From: Duganella rivi
GTDB taxonomy: Bacteria > Pseudomonadota > Gammaproteobacteria > Burkholderiales > Burkholderiaceae_D
Assembly (NCBI RefSeq): GCF_009857435.1
Contig: NZ_WWCK01000004.1
Location: forward strand, 1 to 64,000
Length of the DNA stretch: 64,000 nt
Reading direction: 5' to 3'
Shown: in pieces, positions 1 to 8,932 of the stretch
Position numbering within the stretch: position 1 is the stretch's first letter
Layout: each line of letters starts with the position of its first letter
Translations under genes and position numbers: made by a program
The notes under the pieces: model-generated
What the model saw: the letters and a program-made list of their open reading frames with translations, nothing else
Told to the model about the DNA's origin: nothing
The model's database searches: none

Positions 1-1
1 G

Positions 2-886
2 CCAATGCCGCCACCCGGCGCAACCGGCGCCACGCCTGCCCAGGTGGTCGTCGCCGCCCTCGGCCCCGGCGCCGCGCAAGCCGCGCCGCCGGCCGACCTT
101 GACGACCCGATGCTGGCTCCAACCGGCGGCAACCGCGCCGCCCAGCAAGCGCTGGAAAAACGCGTAGCCCAAACCGAAGCAGAATTGGCCGCCGCCCGGG
201 TCGCCATCCAGGCCGCCACCGCAGCCGCAGCCGCCCCGCGCGCCGAACAATTGCCGCCGCTGGCCGCACCGGACAACAGCGAAATCCGCGTGGCCCGCAC
301 CATCCAGCCATCGCCAATCGCCCCAGCACTGGACAACGCCTACACCGCCTTCAACAGCGGCGACCTGGACGCCGCCCAGCAGCAATACAACGACGCGCTC
401 AGCCAAGACCCGAACAACCGCGACGCCCTGCTCGGCGCCGCCACCGTGGCCGCGCGCCAGAACCAGAAAGACAAAGCCGCCGCCTACTACCTGCGCCTGC
501 TGGAACTGTCGCCCAACGACGGCGCCGCCACCGCCGGCCTGATCGGCCTGCGCCAAGGCGACATCAGCCTCAGCGAAGCGCGCCTGAAAGCCATCCTCGC
601 CACCAATCCCGAAGCGGCGCCGGTGCTGTTCGCCCTCGGCAACCTGTACGCCCAACAAGGCCGCTGGCCGGACGCGCAGCAAGCCTACTTCCGCGCCGCC
701 GGTGCGGCGCCGGAAAATGCCGACTACGCCTTCAACCTCGCCGTTGGCCTCGACCGTTTGAACCAGCCCAAACTGGCGCTCACCTACTACCAGCGCGCGC
801 TGGCGCTGGCGCAGGACAGGGCCGTCGGCTTCGACCGCAACGCGCTGCGCAAGCGCATGCATGAACTGAACACCGCCGCACGCTAA
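2..886 (+). CDS. mshN: MSHA biogenesis protein MshN-like, TPR-repeat protein (5' partial)
   Basis: The reading frame is open to the left window edge, so the first visible ATG (base 5) need not be the true start and the N-terminal part, probably with a membrane anchor, is missing. The visible 293 residues start with an Ala/Pro-rich stretch and a short coiled-coil-like segment (about 45-75), then tetratricopeptide repeats (about 105-285; for example the helix pair around AYTAFNSGDLDAAQQQYNDA). Known MSHA clusters have the order mshN-mshE-mshG, which is what follows here, 3 bases downstream. TPR proteins of this type scaffold pilus assembly in the inner membrane/periplasm. The MshN assignment rests mainly on position plus TPR content. 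Confidence 0.75.
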   Translation, partial: PMPPPGATGATPAQVVVAALGPGAAQAAPPADLDDPMLAPTGGNRAAQQALEKRVAQTEAELAAARVAIQAATAAAAAPRAEQLPPLAAPDNSEIRVARTIQPSPIAPALDNAYTAFNSGDLDAAQQQYNDALSQDPNNRDALLGAATVAARQNQKDKAAAYYLRLLELSPNDGAATAGLIGLRQGDISLSEARLKAILATNPEAAPVLFALGNLYAQQGRWPDAQQAYFRAAGAAPENADYAFNLAVGLDRLNQPKLALTYYQRALALAQDRAVGFDRNALRKRMHELNTAAR

Positions 887-889
887 CAC

Positions 890-2593
890 ATGGCAGAACA
901 ACCCAAACTCCCACTCGGCAAACTGCTGATTCAAAAAGGTATCATCAGCGAAGACCAGCTGCGCATCGCACTGATCGAGCAAAAAAGCAGCAATGAGCCA
1001 CTCGGGAAACTGCTGATTACACTGGGCTTCGTGACCGAGGCCACGGTGCGCGAAGCGCTGTCGGAAAACCTCAACACCCAAAGCGCTGATCTCAACAGCC
1101 TTGTTGTTGACGCCATTGCATTGAAGCTGATTCCAAAGGATGTGGCCAAGCGCTATCGCGTGTTCCCGATTGTGTACGAGCGCGCCACCGACAACCTGAT
1201 TCTGGCGATGTCCGACACCAGCAACATCGTCGCGCTGGACCAGATCAGCGCCATGCTGGTCAAAGGCATCACGATTACGCCGCTGCTGGTCAACGAGTCC
1301 GACATCCAGCGCGCCATCGACCAGTACTACGGCTTTGAGCTGTCGATCGACGGCATCCTGCACGAGATCGAAACCGGCGAAGTCAATTACGCCAGCCTGG
1401 GCACCACCTCCGACGAATACAGCCAGCCGATGGTGCGGCTGATCGACGCGATTCTGGCCGACGCGGTGCAGAACGGCGCCTCCGACTTGCACTTCGAGCC
1501 GGAGCAATCGTTCCTGCGCATCCGCTACCGCATCGACGGCATCCTGCGCCAGATCCGCAGCCTGCATAAATCCTATTGGCCGGCGATGGCAGTGCGCCTG
1601 AAGGTGATGTCGACCATGAATATCGCCGAGACGCGCGCGCCGCAGGACGGCCGCATCTCGATCAAATTCTCCGGCCGCCAGATCGACTTCCGCGCCTCAG
1701 CTCAGCCGACCACGCACGGCGAAAACTTCGTGCTGCGCGTGCTGGATCGCCAGAAAGGCATTGTGCCGCTGGACGGCTTGGGCCTCGCCGAAGAAGAACT
1801 GAGTTTGCTGAAACTGATGATCGCCCGTCCCGACGGCGTGATCCTGGTGACCGGCCCTACCGGCTCCGGTAAAACCACCACCCTGTATTCGATCCTGAAC
1901 CACATCAACACCGAGAGCGTCAACATCATGACGCTGGAAGACCCGGTCGAATACCCGATGAATATGATCCGCCAAACCTCGGTCAACGAATCGGCCAAGA
2001 TGGGGTTTGCGGAAGGCATCCGCTCGATGATGCGGCAAGACCCGGACGTGATTCTGGTCGGCGAAATCCGCGACAAGGAAACCGCCGAAATGGCCTTTGC
2101 CGCCGCCATGACCGGCCATCAGGTGTATTCAACGCTGCACACCAATTCGGCCATCGGCTCGATCCCGCGCCTGCTCGATATCGGCGTGCTGCCCGATATC
2201 ATGGCTGGCAACATCATCGGCATCGTCGCCCAGCGCCTGGTGCGCAAACTGTGCACCCACTGCCGCGAAGCCCACGTCGCCGACGACATCGAACGCCGCC
2301 TGCTGGCCATCCCCGACGACAGCGGCCCGCAAACCCTGTATCGCCCGGTCGGCTGCGACAAATGCTCGCACCAGGGCTACAAGGGCCGCATCGCGATTAT
2401 CGAACTGCTGAAAATGACGCCTGCGCTGGATGAACTGGTGGCGCGCCGCGCCTCTTCGCGCGAATTGAAAAAAGCCGCAGCCGAAGGCGGTTTCCATAGC
2501 CTGATCGACGACGGCTTGCGCCGCGTGCTGGAAGGCGTGACCACGCTGGAAGAAGTCGGCCGCGTGGTGGATCTCACCGAAAGGCTGAGCTGA
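890..2593 (+). CDS. mshE: MSHA pilus extension ATPase MshE (GspE/PilB family)
   Basis: Hexameric secretion ATPase that powers pilus extension from the cytoplasmic face of the inner membrane. The 567-residue protein has an N-terminal MshEN domain with two copies of the pattern LGxxLxxxGxxxxxxLxxAL (residues about 8-60), the signature of c-di-GMP-binding MshEN domains. The Walker A motif GPTGSGKTT is at 322-330. The zinc-binding tetracysteine typical of PilB/GspE is complete (C455, C458, C489, C492). The start ATG lies 3 bases after the upstream stop and the stop overlaps the next start (GCTGATG), so translation is coupled to mshN and mshG. Confidence 0.93.
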   Translation: MAEQPKLPLGKLLIQKGIISEDQLRIALIEQKSSNEPLGKLLITLGFVTEATVREALSENLNTQSADLNSLVVDAIALKLIPKDVAKRYRVFPIVYERATDNLILAMSDTSNIVALDQISAMLVKGITITPLLVNESDIQRAIDQYYGFELSIDGILHEIETGEVNYASLGTTSDEYSQPMVRLIDAILADAVQNGASDLHFEPEQSFLRIRYRIDGILRQIRSLHKSYWPAMAVRLKVMSTMNIAETRAPQDGRISIKFSGRQIDFRASAQPTTHGENFVLRVLDRQKGIVPLDGLGLAEEELSLLKLMIARPDGVILVTGPTGSGKTTTLYSILNHINTESVNIMTLEDPVEYPMNMIRQTSVNESAKMGFAEGIRSMMRQDPDVILVGEIRDKETAEMAFAAAMTGHQVYSTLHTNSAIGSIPRLLDIGVLPDIMAGNIIGIVAQRLVRKLCTHCREAHVADDIERRLLAIPDDSGPQTLYRPVGCDKCSHQGYKGRIAIIELLKMTPALDELVARRASSRELKKAAAEGGFHSLIDDGLRRVLEGVTTLEEVGRVVDLTERLS

Positions 2594-3795
2594 TGCCGCA
2601 ATATCTCTACCGCGCGATGGATGCAGCCGGCGCTATCCAGCCGGGCAATATGGACGCCGCCAACGAGCCGGATCTGGAGCTGCGCCTGCATCGCATGGGC
2701 CTGGACTTGATCGATTGCCGCGTTTCGCGCAACAAGGTCATCGCGCTAAAGCGCGTCATCACCCGCAAGGACTTGATCAACTTCTGCTTCCACATGGAGC
2801 AGATGACCGGCGCCGGCGTCTCCATCCTCGACGGCTTGAACGACCTGCGCGACAGCATCGACCACCCGCGCTTCCGCGAAATGATTACCGGCCTGATTGA
2901 AAATATCGAGGGCGGCAAGCAGCTGTCGGCATCGATGGCGGCCTACCCGGAAGTGTTCGACATTACTTTCACCAGCCTGATTACCGCCGGCGAGCAAAGC
3001 GGCAAGCTGACCGAGGTCTTTAAAAACCTGTCCGAGACCTTGAAGTGGCAGGACGAACTGGCCTCGCAAACCAAGAAGATCGTGATGTACCCGGCCGCCG
3101 TCGGCCTGTTCGTCACCGGCGTGATGTTCTTCCTGATGATCTACCTGGTGCCGCAGCTGACGTCCTTCGTCAAGAACATGGGCAACACGCTGCCGCTGCA
3201 CACCAAGGCGCTGATCTTCGTCTCCAACATCTTCATCGATTACTGGTATATCATGCTGGCCTTGCCGGTGGTGGCCTTCTTCGGCCTGCGCGCCTGGCTG
3301 GCCAACAGCGAGCAGGCGCGCTACACGGCCGACGGTTTCAAGCTGCGCATCTGGCTGGTCGGCCCGGTGCTGCACAAGATTATCCTGGCCCGCTTTGCCA
3401 CCTTCTTTGCGATGATGTACGCCTCCGGCATCACCATCCTGGAATGCATCCGCCTGTCCGAAGGCATCGTCGGCAACCGCGTGGTGGCGGCAGGCTTGCG
3501 CCGCGCGGCGCAGCAAATCTCGGAAGGACAAGGCATCACCGCCGCTTTCGCCAACACCGGCATCTTCCCGCCGTTGGTGATCCGCATGCTCAAGGTCGGC
3601 GAAGCCACCGGTGCGCTCGATGGCGCGCTGCATAACGTCAGCTATTTCTACAACCGCGAAGTGAAAGAGTCGATCGAGAAAGTCCAGTCCATGATCGAAC
3701 CAGCCATCACCGTGGTGCTGGGCGTGATGGTGGGCTGGATCATGCTGTCGGTGATGGGGCCGATCTACGACACGATCAGCAAGATCAGGACTTGA
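2593..3795 (+). CDS. mshG: MSHA pilus inner-membrane platform protein MshG (GspF/PilC family)
   Basis: Polytopic inner-membrane platform protein of the type IV pilus/type II secretion machine, the partner of the MshE ATPase. It is 400 residues, the usual GspF/PilC length. Two T2SSF domains are visible: one around residues 55-180 (segment MEQMTGAGVSILDGL) and one around 260-385 (MMYASGITILECIRLSEG). Hydrophobic segments lie near 165-190, 210-235 and 370-392. It overlaps the end of mshE by one base and is followed after 7 bases by the next operon gene. Confidence 0.93.
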   Translation: MPQYLYRAMDAAGAIQPGNMDAANEPDLELRLHRMGLDLIDCRVSRNKVIALKRVITRKDLINFCFHMEQMTGAGVSILDGLNDLRDSIDHPRFREMITGLIENIEGGKQLSASMAAYPEVFDITFTSLITAGEQSGKLTEVFKNLSETLKWQDELASQTKKIVMYPAAVGLFVTGVMFFLMIYLVPQLTSFVKNMGNTLPLHTKALIFVSNIFIDYWYIMLALPVVAFFGLRAWLANSEQARYTADGFKLRIWLVGPVLHKIILARFATFFAMMYASGITILECIRLSEGIVGNRVVAAGLRRAAQQISEGQGITAAFANTGIFPPLVIRMLKVGEATGALDGALHNVSYFYNREVKESIEKVQSMIEPAITVVLGVMVGWIMLSVMGPIYDTISKIRT

Positions 3796-3802
3796 GGCCA
3801 TC

Positions 3803-5374
3803 GTGTTCAGCAAACATCTCTTCTACCTCACCAGCGACCAGCTTTGCGCCTACCTGTGGCAAGGCGGCCGGCTGACCGGCGGCACCGTCTTCGCCAACAA
3901 CCGCGCCGGCATCGACGATTTCATGGACTACGTCGACAGCCACCGGGCCTCGTCGGCGTACATCCTCGCGGACTTGATCGAGGAAGACTTCCAGCGCGTG
4001 ACCATGCCGCACGTGAGCGGCGTGGCCGCCAGCAAGCTGCTGCAACGCCGCTTGCAGCAGCAATACCGCGAGACGCCGTTCCGCCATCACGAAATTCAGG
4101 GCCGCGAGACCAACGGCCGCCGCGACGACATCGTGCTGCTGTCGGCGCTGACCAATCCATCGTCGGTGCAGCCGTGGGTGGAAGCGCTCGAACAGCTGCA
4201 CATGCCGCTGGCCGGCGTGTATTCGACCACGCTGCTGAGCGAGGACTTGGCGCACAAGCTGAAACTGCGCGACGAGCACCTGCTGCTGGTGACGCAGCAA
4301 TCGGCCGGCTGGCGCCAGAGCTACTTCCAGCAAGGCATGGTGAAGTTCTCGCGTTTGACACCGGCGATAGACCGCGACGGCAATCCGGTCAACATCGGCA
4401 CGGAAACCGCCAAGACCCAGCAGTTCCTGACCAGCCAGCGCTTGCTGGGACGCGGCATTGCGCTGCAAACGGTGGTGGTGACGGCGGCTGAGGACAGCGG
4501 CGCGCTCGATGAACAGTGCAAGGACGGCCCGGAAACCGAGTTCCGTTTTGTGACGCTGGAGTCGGTGGCCGCGCGCGCCGGACTCAAACTCGGCGAAGGC
4601 AAAGTGGCCGAAGTGGCTGAACACATGGCCGAGCCGATGCTGCTGGCCTTCCTCGCGCAGCGCGATCCAAAGACCCACTACACGCTCGGCGCATGGCAGC
4701 GCTACTACAAGCTGTGGAAAGCGCGCGTGTGGATGTACGCCACCAGCGCGGTGCTGACCGTGTTCTGCGCCGGCTGGACCGGCTACAACCTGTGGCAGCA
4801 AATCAGCGCCGACATCGACAGCGATCATTTGCGCGCTGAAGCCGCGCAATTCGATAAGCGCTACCGCGACGTGATGGCCGAGATGCCGCCGCGCGTCACC
4901 TCCACCGCCAATATGCGGGCGGCAGTCAACGTCGAGCGCATGCTGGCCACGCAGTCGGCCACGCCGCTGGGCATGGCGACCGTCATCAGCCAGGCCTTGG
5001 AGACCTCGCCGAATATCCGCTTGCTGCAAATGGATTGGAAGCTCACGCTGCCCGCCGCCAATGCGCCGCAACCGGGGCAGGATGAAACGCAGGCGGCACC
5101 GATTTCGTCGCTGGCGGCGGGCATTCCGAACCGCGCGCCGCAAGCGCTGTTGCTGGAGGCGGAGATCATCGGCGAGCAGGATGACTATCGCGGTGCGGTC
5201 GATAGCATGAACCAGTTCGCGCAAGCGCTGGCCAAGCATCCGCGCATCAGCGTGGAAATCGATAAGCCGCCGGTAGATACGCGGTCGTCCGTGAAGCTGG
5301 CAGGTAAGTCGGGGCCGCAGGCTGCGGCTTCCGGGCGCGCCAAATTCACCTTGAACCTGGTGTGGAAGCCATGA
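3803..5374 (+). CDS. MshI-like pilus assembly protein (PilM/PilN-type)
   Basis: Protein of 523 residues starting at a GTG 7 bases after mshG; no better ATG is near. Residues 1-300 resemble the PilM/actin-like cytoplasmic fold seen in MshI-type proteins. A single membrane segment sits near 315-335 (YATSAVLTVFCAGWTGYNLW), followed by a periplasmic PilN-like domain with helical spacing. It is larger than MshI of Vibrio (around 300 residues), consistent with a PilM-like part joined to a PilN-like part. Its place between mshG and two short membrane/periplasmic genes fits the MshI-J-K series. The role as alignment-complex component is inferred from context and topology, not from a decisive motif. 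Confidence 0.65.
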   Translation: MFSKHLFYLTSDQLCAYLWQGGRLTGGTVFANNRAGIDDFMDYVDSHRASSAYILADLIEEDFQRVTMPHVSGVAASKLLQRRLQQQYRETPFRHHEIQGRETNGRRDDIVLLSALTNPSSVQPWVEALEQLHMPLAGVYSTTLLSEDLAHKLKLRDEHLLLVTQQSAGWRQSYFQQGMVKFSRLTPAIDRDGNPVNIGTETAKTQQFLTSQRLLGRGIALQTVVVTAAEDSGALDEQCKDGPETEFRFVTLESVAARAGLKLGEGKVAEVAEHMAEPMLLAFLAQRDPKTHYTLGAWQRYYKLWKARVWMYATSAVLTVFCAGWTGYNLWQQISADIDSDHLRAEAAQFDKRYRDVMAEMPPRVTSTANMRAAVNVERMLATQSATPLGMATVISQALETSPNIRLLQMDWKLTLPAANAPQPGQDETQAAPISSLAAGIPNRAPQALLLEAEIIGEQDDYRGAVDSMNQFAQALAKHPRISVEIDKPPVDTRSSVKLAGKSGPQAAASGRAKFTLNLVWKP

Positions 5375-6057
5375 GCCCTAATCCCATCACAGCCAAAAAG
5401 AAACCGGCAGACACGGTAGCGCTGCCGTATTGGATTGCGGAGTTTGCGCTGATCCGCACCGCGCTGCTGACGCTGTGCGCAGCGGTGATCGTATCGGTGG
5501 CTGGTGTGCTGCTCAGCGATTACAAACGGCAGGATGCCAGCGATCTGGCCGAACATTCGCAGCGCCTGCGCGATGCGGCGTATTCGCGCTACGCGCAGGT
5601 CGATAACGAGAAGCGCGACATCCGTAATTTCCAGCATCGCTTTGTGGAACTGCGCCAGCGCGGTTTGATCGGCGACGAACGCCGGCTGGAGTGGCTGGAT
5701 GCGATACGCCAAACGCAGGAGCAACTCAAACTGCCGCCGCTCAGTTATGAGATTGAGCCGCAGGTGGTGGTACAGCTGGAAGGGCCGCTCGATCTGGGCG
5801 AGTTTCAGTTGCGCGGCAGCCGCATGCATTTGCACATGGAGCTGCTGCATGAACTGGATCTGTTCAACTTCTTCCAGGCGCTGCGCGACAGTAGCTACTT
5901 TGCAGTCCAGGATTGTTCGATCAAGCGGCTAGGCGTGGTGGCGGGTACGCCGGGAGCTTCTAGCCTGGGCGCGGACTGCACGCTGAACTGGATCACGCTG
6001 AACACCGCACCGAAAGCGCCGTCACTGACGGTCGCCTCGCCGAAAGGCAAATCATGA
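5371..6057 (+). CDS. MshJ-like (PilO-type) pilus assembly membrane protein
   Basis: Small bitopic protein of 228 residues. I prefer the ATG at 5371, which overlaps the upstream TGA as ATGA; an in-frame GTG exists at 5362. It has a short basic N-terminus, one membrane helix at about 26-48 (IRTALLTLCAAVIVSVAGVL), a coiled-coil-like stretch rich in Arg/Asp (about 55-95), and a C-terminal alpha/beta domain of the PilO/MshJ kind. It is translationally coupled on both sides (ATGA at 6054 starts the next gene). Function is inferred from topology and operon position. Confidence 0.6.
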   Translation: MSPNPITAKKKPADTVALPYWIAEFALIRTALLTLCAAVIVSVAGVLLSDYKRQDASDLAEHSQRLRDAAYSRYAQVDNEKRDIRNFQHRFVELRQRGLIGDERRLEWLDAIRQTQEQLKLPPLSYEIEPQVVVQLEGPLDLGEFQLRGSRMHLHMELLHELDLFNFFQALRDSSYFAVQDCSIKRLGVVAGTPGASSLGADCTLNWITLNTAPKAPSLTVASPKGKS

Positions 6058-6707
6058 TGCGCAGCGTATGCTCAATGCCGGTAATGCTAGCGATGCTGGC
6101 GGCAATGCTGCCCGCATCGCCGGCGCACGCGCAGGTTACACTGGGCCGCTTGTTCGCCACGCCCGCTGAACGCGCGCAGATGGAAGCCACGCGCGGCGGC
6201 TCGGCGGCCTTGTTGCCTAACTCGCAAGGTACCGCACCGGCGGCGGGTTTGCCGGGCGGCCCGCCGCCAGCGGCATCCGCCTCCGGCATACCGAGCGGCG
6301 TGCAGATTTACACCTCGGCCTCGGGCGGCGGTGCTGGCCCCATCTCCGGTGCAATCGGCCCATCGGCCTCCGCCCCCGCCGCTGCGCTGCCTGCTGGCCC
6401 GGCTGGCGGCCAAGCTGGTGTTCCGCCCGGCGCGTCCGCTGGCGGCCCGGCTACTGCCGGCGCGGGGCCAACGCCAGCCGGCGCGTCGTTGCTGACCATG
6501 ACCGGCGTCCTGCGAAGCAGCGATAACCGCACCGTGGTCTGGCTCAACGGCGTGCCGCAACCAGGCCTGCAAAACAAGCTGTCGCGCAAAGACGCAGGCT
6601 CGCCCGACGTCACAGTGACTCTGCCCTCCGGCCGCAAGATCACGCTCAAGGCCGGCCAGCGCTACGACCTGAATGAAAGCCGCATCAAGGATGTCAATGA
6701 ACAGTAA
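6054..6707 (+). CDS. MshK-like periplasmic pilus biogenesis protein
   Basis: Exported protein of 217 residues with a clear signal peptide (residues 1-26, ending PASPAHA). A low-complexity Gly/Ala/Pro region fills about 40-145, and a compact C-terminal domain (about 148-217) contains GVLRSSDNRTVVWLNGVPQ, similar to PilP/MshK-type pilot domains that dock on the secretin. The start overlaps the previous stop (ATGA) and its last 11 bases overlap the next coding region. MshK-like is a context-supported guess. The long Pro/Gly/Ala linker may span the periplasm. Confidence 0.55.
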   Translation: MMRSVCSMPVMLAMLAAMLPASPAHAQVTLGRLFATPAERAQMEATRGGSAALLPNSQGTAPAAGLPGGPPPAASASGIPSGVQIYTSASGGGAGPISGAIGPSASAPAAALPAGPAGGQAGVPPGASAGGPATAGAGPTPAGASLLTMTGVLRSSDNRTVVWLNGVPQPGLQNKLSRKDAGSPDVTVTLPSGRKITLKAGQRYDLNESRIKDVNEQ

Positions 6708-7410
6708 GACCCTGCACCGCCGCGAGGCCGGCTTCACGTTGGTGGAAATCGCCATCGTGCTGCTGATCGTCGGCTTGATGATCGGCGGCCTGATTGCGCC
6801 GCTGTCGTCGCAGATGGAGCAGCGCCGCGTCAGCGATACCCAGCGCGTGATGAACGAAGCACGCGAAGCCCTGTTCGGTTTCGCCCTGCGCAACGGCTAC
6901 CTGCCCTGCCCCGCCATCTCCGCCACCAACGGCCTGGAAGACCGCACCAGCAATGTCTGCAACAAGCGCTACGGCTTCCTGCCATGGGCCACGCTCGGCG
7001 TGAACCGGCTCGATGGCTGGAACCGCTTGATGGGCTACACCGTAACGCCGGAGTTTGCCGATTCCGGCGCGCCGTTCACACTGAAGACCGCGCGCGACAT
7101 CACCATCGCCACCCGCAACCGCAACGGCCAACTGGTGGCGGCGACCGCCGTCAACGACATTCCCGCCGCGCTGATTTCGTTCGGCCGCAATGGCTACGGC
7201 GCGACCAGCGATCAAAACACCATCGTGGCCGATGCAGGTTCCGGCAATCTCGATGAGAAAACCAATCTGCAAAGCTCCGGCACCGCGCTGATTGCGCGCG
7301 ATCCGAGCGACGACGCGCGCGCGTCCGGCGGCGCCTTCGATGACCTGGTGCTGTGGATCTCGCCGAACATCCTGTACAACCGCATGGTGGCGGCACAGCG
7401 CTTGCCATGA
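6697..7410 (+). CDS. Type IV minor prepilin (MSHA cluster)
   Basis: Prepilin with a short basic leader cleaved at G/F: MNSKTLHRREAG followed by FTLVEIAIVLLIVGLM, with the essential Glu at +5. I choose the ATG at 6697 because AAGG (6687-6690) sits at normal spacing and the leader is then of class-III length; in-frame ATGs at 6673 and 6691 would lengthen it. The 237-residue protein is long for a pilin, and the C-terminal globular part (one Cys pair around LPCPAIS and NVCNKRYG) suggests a minor pilin that primes or tips the pilus. It overlaps its neighbours on both sides. Confidence 0.8.
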   Translation: MNSKTLHRREAGFTLVEIAIVLLIVGLMIGGLIAPLSSQMEQRRVSDTQRVMNEAREALFGFALRNGYLPCPAISATNGLEDRTSNVCNKRYGFLPWATLGVNRLDGWNRLMGYTVTPEFADSGAPFTLKTARDITIATRNRNGQLVAATAVNDIPAALISFGRNGYGATSDQNTIVADAGSGNLDEKTNLQSSGTALIARDPSDDARASGGAFDDLVLWISPNILYNRMVAAQRLP

Positions 7411-8174
7411 TCTCGCCAGCGCTCACGATCGCCCGCTACACGCTGCTGGAAGCTTTACGCAATCGCTTGCTGTGGCTCTTGCTGGTGATGGCGGCAGGCG
7501 CGGTGGCGGTCAGCGGCTTCCTCAACGAGCTGGCGCTGACCGAGAGCCGCGAATTGCAGGCCGCCTTGCTAGGCGCGGTGCTACGGCTGGCGGCGGTGTT
7601 CCTGATCGCCACCTTCGTGGTCACCAGCATGGCGCGCGAAGCCAATGACAAGGGATTGGAATTGCTGATGGCGTTGCCGATACCGCGCGCGGTCTACTTG
7701 TTCGGCAAGCTGGCCGGCTTTGCTGCGCTGGCGGTGCTGCCTGCCGCCTTGTTTGGCGCGCTAGGATTATTCTTTGCGCCGCCCGCACAAGCGGCGTTGT
7801 GGGCGTTCTCGCTGTTGTGCGAATGCTGGATCGTGGCGGCGTTCAGCGTGTTGTGCATGCTGACCTTGAGCCAAGTGCTGCCGGCATTGGCCGCTGCGTT
7901 CTCGTTCTACCTGCTGGCGCGCGTGATCGCGGCCCTGCAGTTGCTAGGCCATGGTGCGGGCAGCGTGCAAAGCGCCAGCCAGCAAGCGCTCAACACCGGC
8001 ATCGACGGCTTGGCGCTGCTGCTGCCGCACCTGGATCAATTCACGCGCAGCGATTGGCTGGTCTACCACAGCGGTAGCGCCGCAGAACTAGCGGCCATCG
8101 CCGCGCAAACCGCAATCTACGTCGCACTGATGACCGCCGCCGCGCTGTTCGACCTGCATCGCAAGGCCATCTAA
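7407..8174 (+). CDS. ABC-2-type transporter permease-like membrane protein
   Basis: A 255-residue very hydrophobic protein beginning at ATGA (7407), overlapping the prepilin stop. About six membrane segments are visible (near 20-40, 55-75, 100-125, 135-160, 165-190 and 230-250). The cytoplasmic loop AREANDKGLELLMALPIPRAVYLFGKL is typical of ABC-2 permeases (start of the second helix pair). No ATP-binding subunit is encoded nearby. Its insertion inside a pilus operon is unusual: it may be a conserved passenger or act in pilus export. Family is likely; substrate is unknown. Confidence 0.7.
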   Translation: MISPALTIARYTLLEALRNRLLWLLLVMAAGAVAVSGFLNELALTESRELQAALLGAVLRLAAVFLIATFVVTSMAREANDKGLELLMALPIPRAVYLFGKLAGFAALAVLPAALFGALGLFFAPPAQAALWAFSLLCECWIVAAFSVLCMLTLSQVLPALAAAFSFYLLARVIAALQLLGHGAGSVQSASQQALNTGIDGLALLLPHLDQFTRSDWLVYHSGSAAELAAIAAQTAIYVALMTAAALFDLHRKAI

Positions 8175-8186
8175 GAGGGGCCGCAC

Positions 8187-8891
8187 ATGCAACCAGCTAC
8201 CCGCTCCGCCCCGCGCTCCGTGCTGCTGGCCGTGTTGCTTGCGCTGGCGGTGCAAATCGGCTGGCAAGCCGGCCGCCCGCCGCCGCGCGCGCGCGCGCAG
8301 GACTTGCCGCCGGCGCCATCATTGGCTGCGCTCCAACTGGCCGCGCTGGGCGACCCGGTCGCACTGTCCAAGGCCACCATGCTGTACGTCCAAGGCTTCG
8401 ACGAACAAGCTGGCGTCAGCATCGCATGGCGCGACATGGACTACACCAAAATCGCCACCTGGCTGCAACGCGTGCTCGATCTCGACCCGCGCAGCCAATA
8501 CCCGCTGCTGGCCGCCAGCGAAGTCTACGGCGCAGTCACCGATTCAGCACGCGCACGGATAATGCTGGACTTAGTCTACAGCCGCTTCCAGGAAGATCCC
8601 AACCGCCGCTGGCCATGGCTGGCCCACGCGGCGCTGGTGGCGCGTCACCGCCTGCACGACCTGCCGCTGGCGCGCCGCTACGCCGCAGCCATCCGCCTGC
8701 ACGCCACCGCAGCCAGCGTGCCGCCATGGGCGCGCGAACTGGAAATCTTCATCGCCGAAGACATGAACGAGCGCGACGCCGCCCGCGCCCTGATCGGCGG
8801 CCTGCTGCGCAGCGGCCAAATCACCGATCCGCACGAACTGCAATTCCTGTCCGACCGGCTAGATCAGTTGAATGCCAACCACAAGCCCTAG
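8187..8891 (+). CDS. Exported protein of unknown function with TPR-like helices
   Basis: A 234-residue protein with an N-terminal signal/anchor (about 10-28, LLAVLLALAVQIGWQAG), then an all-helical domain with TPR-like spacing (around WLQRVLDLDPRSQYPLLAASEVYG and LARRYAAAIRLHA). I do not recognise a named family. It lies 12 bases after the permease gene and 41 bases before the pilin gene, so it is probably a periplasmic or membrane-anchored helper of the pilus system. That role is inferred from position alone. Confidence 0.6.
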   Translation: MQPATRSAPRSVLLAVLLALAVQIGWQAGRPPPRARAQDLPPAPSLAALQLAALGDPVALSKATMLYVQGFDEQAGVSIAWRDMDYTKIATWLQRVLDLDPRSQYPLLAASEVYGAVTDSARARIMLDLVYSRFQEDPNRRWPWLAHAALVARHRLHDLPLARRYAAAIRLHATAASVPPWARELEIFIAEDMNERDAARALIGGLLRSGQITDPHELQFLSDRLDQLNANHKP

Positions 8892-8900
8892 GCCGCTTGC

Positions 8901-8927
8901 TATACTACCCAGATAACAACGAAAGGA
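8901..8927 (+). promoter_or_regulatory. Possible pilin promoter -10 and strong ribosome-binding site
   Basis: A TATACT hexamer (8901-8906) lies 27 bases before the pilin ATG, followed by GAAAGGA (8921-8927) at ideal spacing. No good -35 is visible at 16-18 bases upstream, so the promoter call is weak. A separate, stronger start for the major-pilin gene would make biological sense. Confidence 0.35.
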
Positions 8928-8932
8928 CTCCT

